Source: Desulfamplus sp964425195
GTDB taxonomy: Bacteria; Desulfobacterota; Desulfobacteria; Desulfobacterales; Desulfobacteraceae
Assembly: GCA_964425195.1 (NCBI GenBank)
Contig: CAYRLG010000018.1
Coordinates: forward strand, 1 to 64,000
Length of the DNA stretch: 64,000 bases
Direction of reading: 5' to 3'
Part shown: one piece after another, positions 16,227-25,646 of the stretch
Layout of the letters: every line of letters begins with the position of its first letter
Numbering within the stretch: the stretch's first letter is position 1
The notes under the pieces: generated by a model
Told to the model about the DNA's origin: nothing
Databases searched by the model: none
The model's input: only the letters and a program-made list of their open reading frames with translations
Program-made: the position numbers and the translations under genes

Positions 16227-17147
16227 ATGAAACATATTACACTTGCATACTCAAGCTGTCCTAATGATACATTTATTTTTCACGCTCTTGCCCATGGGTT
16301 GCTCAAAACAAAGAGGTGTGTAACTGATAATAAAGAAACTACTAAGTCTGATATCACAGAAAATATAGAGTTTGATATCACCATTGCAGATGTTGAAACT
16401 CTTAATAAAAATGCTGCAAATTCTCTATTTGATGTTACTAAGCTCTCTTTTGCCACATTTGGAGCTTTAAGAGATAAGTATGCGCTCCTTAGAAGCGGTG
16501 CTGCCTTAGGAAGAGGTTGCGGACCTCTTGTAATCTCCTTACCCGATAAAGAGATTATAAAATCACCGACATCAATGATTGAACGACCTGTTGTAGCTGT
16601 TCCAGGACGAGGTACAACAGCATCTGTTCTATTCACCCTATTTTTAAAACAAAACTTCCCTGAAATTAAACCCAATATTGTTCCTATGCCATTTGATAAG
16701 ATAATGGCTGCTGTGCAAGAAAAAACAGTTGATTTTGGAGTGATCATACATGAGGGAAGATTTATCTATAAAAATCTTGGGCTTAAATCTATTGTTGATT
16801 TGGGGCAATGGTGGGAAAATTTCACATCCTTGCCTATCCCTCTTGGTTGTATTGCTATCAAAAGGGAACTCTATAAACAGAACTTTGCAATAGCAGCTAC
16901 TATTCAAAATATGATAAAAGCGAGCATTGAGTATGGCTTTGATAATCCAGAAGCTGGTAAGAATTACATAAAGTTATATGCCCAAGAGCTAAACGACGAG
17001 GTTATCAATCAACATATTAATCTTTATGTTAATGATTTCTCAAAAGATATAGGGGCTGAAGGGGAGAGAGCAATTCGTACATTTTTTAATAAAGCAGAAG
17101 AGGCTGGAATTATAAGTCCAAGCAGTCAGCCTCTTTTTGCATGTTGA
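16227..17147 (+). CDS. mqnD: 1,4-dihydroxy-6-naphthoate synthase (futalosine menaquinone pathway)
   Basis: The protein has 306 residues. Family signatures are SSCPNDTFIF at the N terminus, GRGCGPL near residue 93, GRGTTA in the middle, and IIHEGRFIYKNLGL around 173. The overall type is a periplasmic-binding-like fold, used here in the cytosol. It converts cyclic dehypoxanthinyl futalosine to 1,4-dihydroxy-6-naphthoate, showing that the organism makes menaquinone by the futalosine route. Other mqn genes are not in the window. Its last 38 bases overlap the convergent EAL-domain gene. Confidence 0.93.
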   Translation: MKHITLAYSSCPNDTFIFHALAHGLLKTKRCVTDNKETTKSDITENIEFDITIADVETLNKNAANSLFDVTKLSFATFGALRDKYALLRSGAALGRGCGPLVISLPDKEIIKSPTSMIERPVVAVPGRGTTASVLFTLFLKQNFPEIKPNIVPMPFDKIMAAVQEKTVDFGVIIHEGRFIYKNLGLKSIVDLGQWWENFTSLPIPLGCIAIKRELYKQNFAIAATIQNMIKASIEYGFDNPEAGKNYIKLYAQELNDEVINQHINLYVNDFSKDIGAEGERAIRTFFNKAEEAGIISPSSQPLFAC

Positions 17148-18447
17148 TTGTAGTTGTATTGGGTAAATCAATATCACAACATAGGACATTACTTTTAGAG
17201 CCAATAGAGAACTTCATTGATAGTGTAATACACATCTGTGCTCCAGTAATTGACAGATATGGTCTTGTAACCTGAAGCTGCTCAGGGTGAAGAATAGCTC
17301 GTTTCAAATAGTGACGTCTAAACCAATCAGCGTTTTTCGCATCCTCAAGGGGTTTAAATCTCTTATCAGTGGTTGAGCTGTAGAGTCCAGACACTATGGT
17401 GCTGCCAATTTGGACTCCATCAGTTCCAATTTGGTAACAACGTAGTACTGAACTTTCTAAAATCAGCTTCTTTGTAGCACTCTCCAAAGAGTCACCGTTT
17501 TTTAGCTTTTCTACAACTGTTGCAAAAATAGTATTATAATTTTTTATCATCTCCTGAAATTTGTTGTTTTCTGATATTAGAACAGTTTTGTGCTGTTTAA
17601 ATAGAGAGTCAAAATCTACAAACTTATTAAAAGGTAATGATAAATTAGTAAATGGATATCCAAAATAGAATCCTTGAACAAAATCTGCCCCACTTTCAAT
17701 TGCCATCATAGCATGATCTACTGTTTCAACTCCTTCTAATAGAACTAATGCCCCTGCCTGATGTAAAAGAGAGACAATTCCAGAGAGCATCTCCCTAACT
17801 CGATTCTGGCCAGAAGCCCTGATAAGAAAAGAGCGATCCAGCTTAACAATGTCTGGTTTTATGGTCCATATTCTGTCAAAGTTAGAGTAGCCAGAACCGA
17901 AATCATCAATTGCTATAAGGCATCCAAGAGATTTATAGTAATTGATTGTTTCAGCTAATAAGGTGTTATCTTCAATAGGCTGCTCTACCACTTCAATAAC
18001 AATTCTGTGTGCCGGAAAGTCAAATGTTTCAAGTAACTCCTTGAAGTATGAACCATAATCTCTTCCTTTTAGAATGGTTTCTGGAGATACATTTAAAAAC
18101 AACCAATTTATTGAGTCATTTATGCAAAGAAAATTATTGATATGGATATATCGACAGAGTCGATCCAGATGAATTTGTTCAACATCACTTTTGGATGTAT
18201 TAAACAGAGATACTGGATTTATCCACTCCTTGTCCCTATTTTTTGCACGAACAAGTGCTTCATAGCCTACAATACGTTTATGGGCTAAACTGTAGATCGG
18301 TTGAAGGGCTGTATAGAGGGTTAAATTCTTTATTGTTCCGGTTAACATTTTTTTATGTCTATATGTACACTGATGTATAAACGGTAAGTTTAGAATAGTC
18401 TCTTGTTTTAGATTGCATTGATACTTTTCTTCTATATTGCTATCCAT
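17110..18447 (-). CDS. EAL-domain cyclic-di-GMP phosphodiesterase with C-terminal sensor domain
   Basis: The protein has 445 residues. The EAL domain covers about 38-280. Catalytic elements look complete: E63 in YEALVR, N in LFLNVSPE, EVVE at 152-155, DDFGSGYSNF at 181-190, K202 in VKLDRS, LLEGVE and QGFYFGYPF. Activity on c-di-GMP is therefore expected. Residues about 300-430 form a Cache-like C-terminal domain. Its RRHYLKRAILHPEQLQVTRPYLS stretch resembles EAL-associated sensor domains. There is no membrane segment. It is convergent with mqnD and overlaps its end. Confidence 0.88.
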   Translation of the reverse strand: MDSNIEEKYQCNLKQETILNLPFIHQCTYRHKKMLTGTIKNLTLYTALQPIYSLAHKRIVGYEALVRAKNRDKEWINPVSLFNTSKSDVEQIHLDRLCRYIHINNFLCINDSINWLFLNVSPETILKGRDYGSYFKELLETFDFPAHRIVIEVVEQPIEDNTLLAETINYYKSLGCLIAIDDFGSGYSNFDRIWTIKPDIVKLDRSFLIRASGQNRVREMLSGIVSLLHQAGALVLLEGVETVDHAMMAIESGADFVQGFYFGYPFTNLSLPFNKFVDFDSLFKQHKTVLISENNKFQEMIKNYNTIFATVVEKLKNGDSLESATKKLILESSVLRCYQIGTDGVQIGSTIVSGLYSSTTDKRFKPLEDAKNADWFRRHYLKRAILHPEQLQVTRPYLSITGAQMCITLSMKFSIGSKSNVLCCDIDLPNTTTINMQKEADCLDL

Positions 18448-18966
18448 ACTTATCCGTATATTTTCGTTATGAGTTATTTATCCATATTTTTCATAGCAAT
18501 TTTTAAGCCAACACTTAAGATAACTCTATTCTATATAAGCCTGCAAATAATATCACAATTATGTAATATACAAGCATTAAAGTAGGATAATTCTGTAATA
18601 AAAGAGAGAGGTAGTTAGCAATATTGATTTAAATATACCTTAATCGGTCATAATTTGAGATTTTCATACTCCAATTAGAGATGCTCGTCTCCTCCAATGA
18701 GCCTTATATAGATATCCTACATGATTTGCAAAATTCAATATCTATAGGAAGCATCAATGTAGCAGACATAAAGTTGATTTTGCAGACATGAAATAGTAAC
18801 GCTATATTACTTGATTATGTAAATAAATAAAGATATTAATCCTTATTGTTAATTAATATTGCTCATTATTTTAAATGTTATTGATAGCAAGAAGCTATTA
18901 ATATACACACCTATATGGATGAGCCTAAAACTCAATAATCAAAATATGTTAAGGATAAATAGTCTT
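18448..18966. other. Intergenic region between the EAL gene and ftcD
   Basis: About 520 bases between divergent genes. It is AT-rich, with a GCAGACAT direct repeat near 18763 and 18782 and a small ATAGC-AAGAA-GCTAT hairpin at 18884-18898. No coding potential or clear promoter boxes were found. An in-frame reading for ftcD extends back to 18859, but the protein family starts at the ATG at 18967. Confidence 0.4.
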
Positions 18967-20643
18967 ATGAAAAAAATAGTTGAATGCGTTCCAAATTTTT
19001 CAGAAGGTCGAAATAGAGAGATCATTGATGCAATTGCTGATGCAATACGAAAAACAGAAGGTTGTACCCTTCTTGATGTTGATCCTGGGCAATCTACAAA
19101 CCGAACCGTATATACTTTTGTTGGTGATCCCGACAGTGTTGTGGAGGGCGCTTTAGCAGCTGCACGAGTTGCAAAGGCAAAAATAGATATGAAAAAACAT
19201 AAAGGTGAACATCCAAGATTTGGGGCAATGGATGTCTGCCCATTTATTCCAGTTAATGGAGTAACTATGCAAGATTGTGTTGAAATCGCTACACATTTTG
19301 CAGCAAGGGCAGCAGATGAACTTAAAGTCCCTTTTTTTCTCTATGAAGAGGCTGCCAAGCAAGACTACCGTCGTAAACTTCCAGATATAAGAAAGGGCGA
19401 ATATGAAGGGCTTGAGGAGAGGCTTAAAGACCCAAACTGGAAACCCGATTTTGGACCAACCAAGTTTGTTCCAGAGTGGGGAGCAACCGCAACAGGTGCT
19501 CGCATGTTTTTAATTGCTTATAATGTCAATATTCTTGGAACATCAAATCAAGCTCATAGGATCGCCTTAAACCTTCGAGAAGCAGGTCGTTGCCAAAATG
19601 AAGCTCAAAGTGATCAGAATCAAAATAGTAAGAGTGAACAAAGTGACAACCAACCCGGGCGACTAAAAGATGTCAAAGGGATGGGGTGGTTTGTCAATGA
19701 GTACAACATGGCTCAGGTAACTGTAAACCTTAATAACTACCATGTAACTCCAATCCATACTCTTTTTGAAGAGGTCAAAAAAGAGGCTTCTCTTCTAAAT
19801 GTTGGTGTTGCTGGTTCTGAAATTGTAGGTATTGTCCCATTAGAGTCCATTTTGATGGCTGCTGACTACTACATTGCTCAAGAGAAACTTTTTGTATATG
19901 AAGAGGATCAAAAAATTCGCCTTGCAATTGAGCGTTTAGGTCTTAACTCTATTAGCCCTTTTAAACCTAAAGAGAAAATAATTGAATACATTGTTGCAGA
20001 GCCACCATACGAGCCACTTGCCAGTATGAGCCTGAGAGATTTTATTGAGGAGGTATCAGCACGAACCGTAGCTCCGGGTGGAGGCTCTGCCTCTGCTGCA
20101 ATAGCTGCTATGGGAGTTGGGCTTGGTTCAATGGCTGCGAAAATCACCAATGGAGTTAGAAAGTTTGAATCATCACAACCCTATATGCAAAAACATATTC
20201 CCCTGCTTCATGAACTTACCCGTAAACTTATACCAATGATTGATGCAGATACATCAGCATTTAATGAGTATATGGAGGGTTTTAGAATGCCAAAAGGCAC
20301 TGGTGAGGATGATCCTGTAACTCAGGCTCGTAAAGCAAAAATGCAAGCTGGTCTAAAAACTGCCATCAATGTCCCTTTAACCACAATGCGTCTTGCTGAC
20401 TCTGCTTGGGATGCGTTGTGTGAAATTGCACCTTATATAAACCCTGCATCAAAATCTGATTTAGAGGTAGGTGCAAAAGCTTTGGAAACAGGTATATGGG
20501 GTGCTTTTCGCAATGTATCTATAAATATAAAGGATATAGAGGACAAATTTTTTGAAACAGAAATACTTAAAGAGGCTGAAAAGATTGCAGATAGAGCAAA
20601 AGCTAAATGTTTAGAGCTAATTTCAATATTGACAAAATTATAA
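18967..20643 (+). CDS. ftcD: Bifunctional glutamate formimidoyltransferase / formimidoyl-THF cyclodeaminase
   Basis: The protein has 558 residues. I start at the ATG at 18967 because the family begins there (KKIVECVPNFSEGRN) and the upstream extension is not family-like. The N-terminal part (about 1-330) is formiminotransferase: GDPDSVVEGALAAA, HPRFGAMDVCPF and GMGWFVNEYNMAQVT. The C-terminal part (about 370-558) is cyclodeaminase: VAPGGGSASAAIAAMGVGL. Together they take the formimino group from formiminoglutamate (histidine degradation) into tetrahydrofolate as 5,10-methenyl-THF with release of ammonia. A polar, Gln/Asn/Ser-rich insertion of about 20 residues (SDQNQNSKSEQSDN) precedes the GMGWF motif. 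No hut genes are visible nearby. Confidence 0.95.
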   Translation: MKKIVECVPNFSEGRNREIIDAIADAIRKTEGCTLLDVDPGQSTNRTVYTFVGDPDSVVEGALAAARVAKAKIDMKKHKGEHPRFGAMDVCPFIPVNGVTMQDCVEIATHFAARAADELKVPFFLYEEAAKQDYRRKLPDIRKGEYEGLEERLKDPNWKPDFGPTKFVPEWGATATGARMFLIAYNVNILGTSNQAHRIALNLREAGRCQNEAQSDQNQNSKSEQSDNQPGRLKDVKGMGWFVNEYNMAQVTVNLNNYHVTPIHTLFEEVKKEASLLNVGVAGSEIVGIVPLESILMAADYYIAQEKLFVYEEDQKIRLAIERLGLNSISPFKPKEKIIEYIVAEPPYEPLASMSLRDFIEEVSARTVAPGGGSASAAIAAMGVGLGSMAAKITNGVRKFESSQPYMQKHIPLLHELTRKLIPMIDADTSAFNEYMEGFRMPKGTGEDDPVTQARKAKMQAGLKTAINVPLTTMRLADSAWDALCEIAPYINPASKSDLEVGAKALETGIWGAFRNVSINIKDIEDKFFETEILKEAEKIADRAKAKCLELISILTKL

Positions 20644-20706
20644 GTTTTCAAATCATACAACTGTAAACGTCTTGTAAAATTTTATCTTAAATAGGGGACT
20701 AAATAG

Positions 20707-20973
20707 ATGAATATTGAACCAGTAAGCTATGAAAAAATTCAGGAATTAGTGATGCAAGTGCCGAGCAATAAATTGCCGATTTTATATCATATATTGGTTA
20801 GGGTTATTGCAGATAAAGAAAACCACTCTTCATTACAAGAAAAATTCATGTTTATGCCTATAGCAGAACGTCAAAAAATAATGGAACAGCAGGCAGAACA
20901 GATGATAACCCATTACAATAAAACAGCTTTAGAACGTCAGGAATGGCAGCATTGCGACTTCATTGAATATTAA
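20707..20973 (+). CDS. Putative antitoxin of a MazF-type module
   Basis: The protein has 88 residues. I recognise it by position only: the MazF-like gene starts 11 bases before this stop codon. The N-terminal half (SYEKIQELVMQVPSNKLPILYHIL) resembles the DNA-associated helical part of small antitoxins with a 'LPxxKLPxxLxFL' pattern. The C-terminal half is charged and likely disordered until bound by toxin. An AGGGGA sequence lies about 10 bases before the ATG. It would neutralise the toxin and repress the operon. Confidence 0.7.
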   Translation: MNIEPVSYEKIQELVMQVPSNKLPILYHILVRVIADKENHSSLQEKFMFMPIAERQKIMEQQAEQMITHYNKTALERQEWQHCDFIEY

Positions 20974-21307
20974 ACGAGGAGAAATCTGGTTGGTCAATCT
21001 TGATCCTACTATTGGTGCAGAAATTCGTAAAACACGACCCGTTGTTGTAGTAAGTTCAGATGCTGTTGGAGTATTGCCAATAAGATTGGTAGCTCCTATT
21101 ACAGAATGGAAAGATTATTTGTCTAAAAATCTATGGCATGTGAAAATTGATTCGGATAATATAACTGGTTTATCAAAATTATCATCTGTTGATACGTTGC
21201 AGTTGCGCGGGGTTGATATTCAAAGATTTGTACAAAAAATAGGAAATGTCTCTCCCATATTAATGCGAATGATAGTGGTTGCAATTGCTTCAATTATTGA
21301 ATATTAA
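20963..21307 (+). CDS. MazF/PemK-type endoribonuclease toxin
   Basis: The protein has 114 residues. The N terminus KRGEIWLVNLDPTIGAEIRKTRPVVVVSSD is the classic MazF start (R-G-D/E-I-W-x-V-x-L-[DN]-P-x-x-G-x-E-x-x-K-x-R-P). LAPIT- and LRGVD-like strands and the C-terminal helix follow. MazF toxins cleave single-stranded mRNA. The only plausible start is TTG at 20963, within the end of the antitoxin gene and without a good SD. This implies translation coupled to, and weaker than, the antitoxin, as expected for such modules. Confidence 0.9.
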   Translation: MNIKRGEIWLVNLDPTIGAEIRKTRPVVVVSSDAVGVLPIRLVAPITEWKDYLSKNLWHVKIDSDNITGLSKLSSVDTLQLRGVDIQRFVQKIGNVSPILMRMIVVAIASIIEY

Positions 21308-21346
21308 ACCGTTTTGTTGGATGGAGGATTTATATTAAGAATATTG

Positions 21347-22555
21347 ATGAAAATATCACTAATAAAATTATTATTTAGCGTATCTTTAGTTATTTTGCTT
21401 TTTACAATATTATCCTGCACAGACAATAAAGCACCAGTGCGTATTGGGGCAGCACTTCCACTTACAGGATCAGGTGCTTATGCAGGAGAAGAGGTGAGAG
21501 ATGGTCTTCTTATGGCTGTTGAGGAGATAAATGAACAAGGCGGCATTAATGGTCAAAATATTGAGATAGTTGTAAAAAATGCTTTATCATCAGATGGTAA
21601 ATTATCAGATAGCAGTGCTCAAAAGCTATTTGAAGAGTTAGATAGATACGATCCATTGCTCTTTGTAAGCTGCTTAAGTTTTATATCAATAAAGTTAGCA
21701 CCTATTGCTGAGTCAAAAAAGAAGCTGCTTGTGGGACTTGTGGCAACTGTTCCTGAACTTACTCAAAATAGAGAGTGGGTTTATCGCTACTGGACAACAG
21801 CAGAGCATGAAGCCCCTCCTATGACAGAAATATTCCTAAAAATAGGAAAGAATCGCAATATTATCTCTTCAAACATAAAAGCAGATATTAGACATAATTT
21901 AAATGTTGATATTGAAATGCAAGAAGATGCAAAAAGAGCCTACAATGGAGTACTTGGTGTTATTTACATGGATGATGCTTATGGCAGCTCTGTTTTTAAA
22001 GATATAGAAAATAGGTCTAAAGATAAAAATATATCGATTGTTAGCTCTTCGTTTAAGTCTGACAGCAAAGATTTCTCAAAGAATATAAGCGATATTCAAG
22101 ATAGTGATGCTGTAGTTATAGTTGGTTTTGATTTTCATATTATCAAGATTTTAAAGGCTCTTAGAGCTATTAAATATAAAGGAGAGATAATATCTACAAC
22201 AACTGCTACAATTCCATCAATTATATCTATAGAGGAAGCTGATGGTATTCATGTTACAGCCCCTGCAATTTACAATAAAAATTATCCATTTGCGGATAAG
22301 GTGAAAAAACGTTATGAAGCAAAATATGGTAAACCTTTTACCCAATACTCAGCAACTGGCTATGATTTTATTTATATTATTGTCGGTCTTTTAGAAGATA
22401 AACTAATGACTAAAGAGTCTGTAAAGGCAATTTTAGAGAAAGGCTTTGTCTATTCAGGTGTGTTTGGCAATATTGAGTTAAAAAGTGGCGAAAAAGATAT
22501 TCTTTTTCCTCTTTTTCCCGCACAGATCAAAAATGGAGAGATAATTTATAGGTAA
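21347..22555 (+). CDS. Substrate-binding lipoprotein of the branched-chain amino acid type
   Basis: The protein has 402 residues from the ATG at 21347. A lipoprotein signal is present: a hydrophobic run then FTILSC with the lipidated Cys at residue 24. The mature start VRIGAALPLTGSGAYAGEEVRDGLLMAVEEINEQGGING is the signature of Leu/Ile/Val-type binding proteins (Peripla_BP_6). No permease or ATPase genes are near. Instead the gene ends 7 bases before a Cache-domain hybrid kinase. I infer a sensory role, presenting a ligand to the kinase, rather than transport. An upstream in-frame TTG with GGAGG nearby makes the exact start uncertain. Confidence 0.85.
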   Translation: MKISLIKLLFSVSLVILLFTILSCTDNKAPVRIGAALPLTGSGAYAGEEVRDGLLMAVEEINEQGGINGQNIEIVVKNALSSDGKLSDSSAQKLFEELDRYDPLLFVSCLSFISIKLAPIAESKKKLLVGLVATVPELTQNREWVYRYWTTAEHEAPPMTEIFLKIGKNRNIISSNIKADIRHNLNVDIEMQEDAKRAYNGVLGVIYMDDAYGSSVFKDIENRSKDKNISIVSSSFKSDSKDFSKNISDIQDSDAVVIVGFDFHIIKILKALRAIKYKGEIISTTTATIPSIISIEEADGIHVTAPAIYNKNYPFADKVKKRYEAKYGKPFTQYSATGYDFIYIIVGLLEDKLMTKESVKAILEKGFVYSGVFGNIELKSGEKDILFPLFPAQIKNGEIIYR

Positions 22556-22562
22556 ATTCTTT

Positions 22563-25500
22563 ATGATTAAACCACGGATTCGTTATAAAGTTGCCATGAT
22601 GGTAGTTTTTTGGATGTTCTGGTTATCGCTGCTTGGATTTTACAGCATAAATATAAGCAGTACATCTCTTGAACAATCTTATGGTGAAAATATGGTAGAT
22701 ATTGCCAATGCTATGCACGGCACAATGGCTGCTATTCTTTCCAATAAAATCGAGACTCTCAAAAGTATTGAAAGCAGACCATTTATTACCACACCACTTC
22801 ATATTTCAAACAGCCAATTTTCAGCAATGGCTGATCCTGACAGCTTCATTGCTGAGAAAAATCTTGTATGGAGAGATTTTATAACAACTTTCAAAGCGAA
22901 ATCTAAAACACTATCTAATATATCTCAGGATCAGATAGATAATAATATACCTAATATAATAAAAGATGTATTGACCAATCAAACAACAACCATTTTAAAT
23001 GATATGTTTTTTGCTTTTTATGAACGATATCAAGGTAAGACAGTATTTTCACAGTTATCTTTGACCAATGCCTTTGGTGTAAATATTGCGTCTACAAATC
23101 TTACTGATAGTTATTATGAAGGAGGAAAAGAGTGGTGGCAAAGGGCATCTAAAGATGGAATTTATTTTTCTGAAATTTATCAAGACGATCAATCTGATTC
23201 TGATGACTACGGTCTAACAATTGCGGTACGAATTGATGATAAAAATAAAAATCTGCTTGGTGTCGTTAAAGCTGTGCTCTCGTCCAGATGGATAATGAGA
23301 GAGGTTCAAGCAGTAACAGATAGGCACGACTACAGTGATGTAAAATTGGTTACTCAAGATGGAAAACTTATCTATTCCAATAAGCCGTTTCAGTTTTTTG
23401 AAGAGGTTTCAAACTATCCTTTTTTCCAAAAATCATTAGAACAAAAAAATTTATATTTATCAGCTAACAAGAGTGACTATTCAACTAATAAAAACGGGTA
23501 TTTTATTATAAAAGAGGGCGGGATTGATAAATTATACGCACATTCACAAACTCTTGCACATACTGATTCCAATAGCTCTCATCTTTTACCAATAGAGAAT
23601 ATTAACTGGTGCATATTTATTGGTAATCATGTCAACCGTGTGCTTTCTCCAATATTTACTCTTCAAAAAAGAATGGTGCTTGTTTATGGTTCTGTGGTTA
23701 TACTTTCTCTTATAGTTTCGATATTTATTACTAAAATATACACTAAACCCATCATATCTTTAAGAGATGCTGCTGTTGCAGTTACTAATGGCGATTTTAA
23801 CCGCTGTGTTTTAGTAACTCTGCAAGATGAGCTTGGAGAACTTGCACAAGCCTTTAACATCATGACTATACGCCTTAAAAATAGTTATGAATCTTTAGAA
23901 GAGGAGATTGAGATAAGAAAGCGGGCTGAAATTGATGCTGAAAATGCGTTAAAAGATGCTCAAAATGCTCGTAATAAGGCTGAATCTGCTTACAAAATAG
24001 CTGAACTTGCAAGGCAGGAGGCTGAATCTGCAAACCGTGCAAAAAGCGATTTTATTGCCAATATGAGCCATGAACTTCGTACTCCGCTTAATGCTATTAT
24101 TGGATTTAGCCAGTTGATGGAGCGAGATAAAGATGCAACTGATGCTCAAAAAGAGAGTGTAAATATAATTATGAGAAGCGGTATGCACCTTTTGACTCTG
24201 ATTAATGATATTTTAGAGATATCAAAAATTGAGGCTGGCAAAGTTGATCTTGTGTATGAAAATTTTGATTTTTTTCAGATGATACAAGATATAACCGCTA
24301 TGGTTAAATCTCGTGCTAACGCAAATGGTTTAGAAGTTTTAACAGATATTGACCCTGCTATTCCCCGATATATAAGAGCAGACGCACAAAAACTTCGTCA
24401 GGTGCTTATCAATCTTCTTATAAATGCTGTTAAATTTACAAAACATGGAAGCTTGATGCTAAAGGTTAAATGTCAGGGATGTTATCTTGGGGAAGAAGAG
24501 ATGCCTACTAAGAAAGGGGTTATATTTTTTGAAGTTAAAGATACTGGCATCGGCATATCCGAAGATGATATGAAAAATTTGTTTAAAAAATTTATGAGAT
24601 TTCACTCTTCTCTAAGTTCAGCAAGTGAAGGTACAGGACTTGGGTTGTCAATTAGTCAAGAGTATGTTCATCTTATGGGTGGTGAAATTACGGTAGAGAG
24701 TGAAATTGATAAAGGCTCTATTTTCCGTTTTTCAATTGAGGCTGAGATAGCATCTGATACTGATTCAAAAAAGATAGAAGTTTCTAATGCTCTTAAAGTT
24801 GCAGGGCTTGACCCAAAAGAGATGAGACGTAAAATATTGATTGTTGAAGATAATGTTGAAAATCAGATGCTTTTAAGCAAACTTTTGCTTTCAGTAGGCT
24901 TTGATGTTCGTATTGCAGCAAACGGGCTTGAAGGGGTTAAGCTGTTTGAATCGTGGAGACCCCACCTTATCTGGATGGATATGCGTATGCCTGTGATGGA
25001 CGGTTATGAATCAAGCAGAAGAATACGGCAGGTAGAGCAAAATAGAGCAGAGCAACAAGAGAGACTTTTATCAATTAATCAAATTCAACAAGGTGATTCA
25101 ATAGATGAAGATAACATAAATGATAACAAGATCACTGATAGAAAGATAGATGATAGAAAGATAGATGATAGAAAGATAGATGATAGAAAAACGGAGAGAG
25201 TTCCTATAATTGCCCTTACTGCAAGTGCATTTGAAGAGCAGAAAAATCTTGTTTTAGAGGCAGGATGTGATGATTTTATCAGAAAACCTTTTCTTGAAAG
25301 TGAAATTTTTAATACCATTTCAAAACATATTGGTGTAAAATATGTTTATTTGTCGTCAAATCAAGATGACTCTTTAGATTTAAAAGAAAAGTTGAATAAA
25401 GAAAGTTTTAATAATGATCCAAAACATCATACTGGTGACTCTATTTTAGAAGATATTTTATCTAAAGAGTTTATTTTAGATATGAAACAGGCTCTTATTG

Positions 25501-25646
25501 ACCTTGATTTAGATAAAATTAATATGCTTGTTGATGGAATAGCAATTAAACACCCTGATACTGCCAAATTGATCTCTAAACTTGTTTCAGATTTCAAATA
25601 TAAGGAACTAATAGAGATTCTGGAGAAAAATAATGAACGACTATAA
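22563..25646 (+). CDS. Membrane hybrid histidine kinase, dCache-HAMP-HisKA-HATPase-REC
   Basis: The protein has 1027 residues. TM1 lies at about 11-28 and TM2 at about 370-391, enclosing a roughly 340-residue periplasmic Cache sensor with a YYEGGKEWWQRA motif (185-195) typical of dCache domains. HAMP spans 392-445, followed by an Ala/Glu/Arg coiled coil to 495. Phospho-His H503 lies in MSHELRTPLNAI. The ATPase has DTGIGI and GTGLGLS. The receiver has VEDN and MDMRMPVMDGY, with a variable insertion before IIALTA that carries four DRKID-type repeats. About 130 further residues follow. It lies between a binding lipoprotein and a REC-GGDEF gene in one operon. Confidence 0.92.
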   Translation: MIKPRIRYKVAMMVVFWMFWLSLLGFYSINISSTSLEQSYGENMVDIANAMHGTMAAILSNKIETLKSIESRPFITTPLHISNSQFSAMADPDSFIAEKNLVWRDFITTFKAKSKTLSNISQDQIDNNIPNIIKDVLTNQTTTILNDMFFAFYERYQGKTVFSQLSLTNAFGVNIASTNLTDSYYEGGKEWWQRASKDGIYFSEIYQDDQSDSDDYGLTIAVRIDDKNKNLLGVVKAVLSSRWIMREVQAVTDRHDYSDVKLVTQDGKLIYSNKPFQFFEEVSNYPFFQKSLEQKNLYLSANKSDYSTNKNGYFIIKEGGIDKLYAHSQTLAHTDSNSSHLLPIENINWCIFIGNHVNRVLSPIFTLQKRMVLVYGSVVILSLIVSIFITKIYTKPIISLRDAAVAVTNGDFNRCVLVTLQDELGELAQAFNIMTIRLKNSYESLEEEIEIRKRAEIDAENALKDAQNARNKAESAYKIAELARQEAESANRAKSDFIANMSHELRTPLNAIIGFSQLMERDKDATDAQKESVNIIMRSGMHLLTLINDILEISKIEAGKVDLVYENFDFFQMIQDITAMVKSRANANGLEVLTDIDPAIPRYIRADAQKLRQVLINLLINAVKFTKHGSLMLKVKCQGCYLGEEEMPTKKGVIFFEVKDTGIGISEDDMKNLFKKFMRFHSSLSSASEGTGLGLSISQEYVHLMGGEITVESEIDKGSIFRFSIEAEIASDTDSKKIEVSNALKVAGLDPKEMRRKILIVEDNVENQMLLSKLLLSVGFDVRIAANGLEGVKLFESWRPHLIWMDMRMPVMDGYESSRRIRQVEQNRAEQQERLLSINQIQQGDSIDEDNINDNKITDRKIDDRKIDDRKIDDRKTERVPIIALTASAFEEQKNLVLEAGCDDFIRKPFLESEIFNTISKHIGVKYVYLSSNQDDSLDLKEKLNKESFNNDPKHHTGDSILEDILSKEFILDMKQALIDLDLDKINMLVDGIAIKHPDTAKLISKLVSDFKYKELIEILEKNNERL
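25137..25190 (+). repeat. 15-bp tandem repeat inside the receiver domain
   Basis: GATAGAAAGATAGAT occurs three times in a row, followed by a partial fourth copy. It encodes DRKID units. The unit length keeps frame. The repeat sits in a loop between the phosphorylation-site helix and the next core strand of the receiver. Confidence 0.9.

Noticed and set aside
21347..22555. Amino acid ABC transporter operon
   Set aside because: Only the binding protein is present. The following genes are a kinase and a cyclase, not permease or ATPase.
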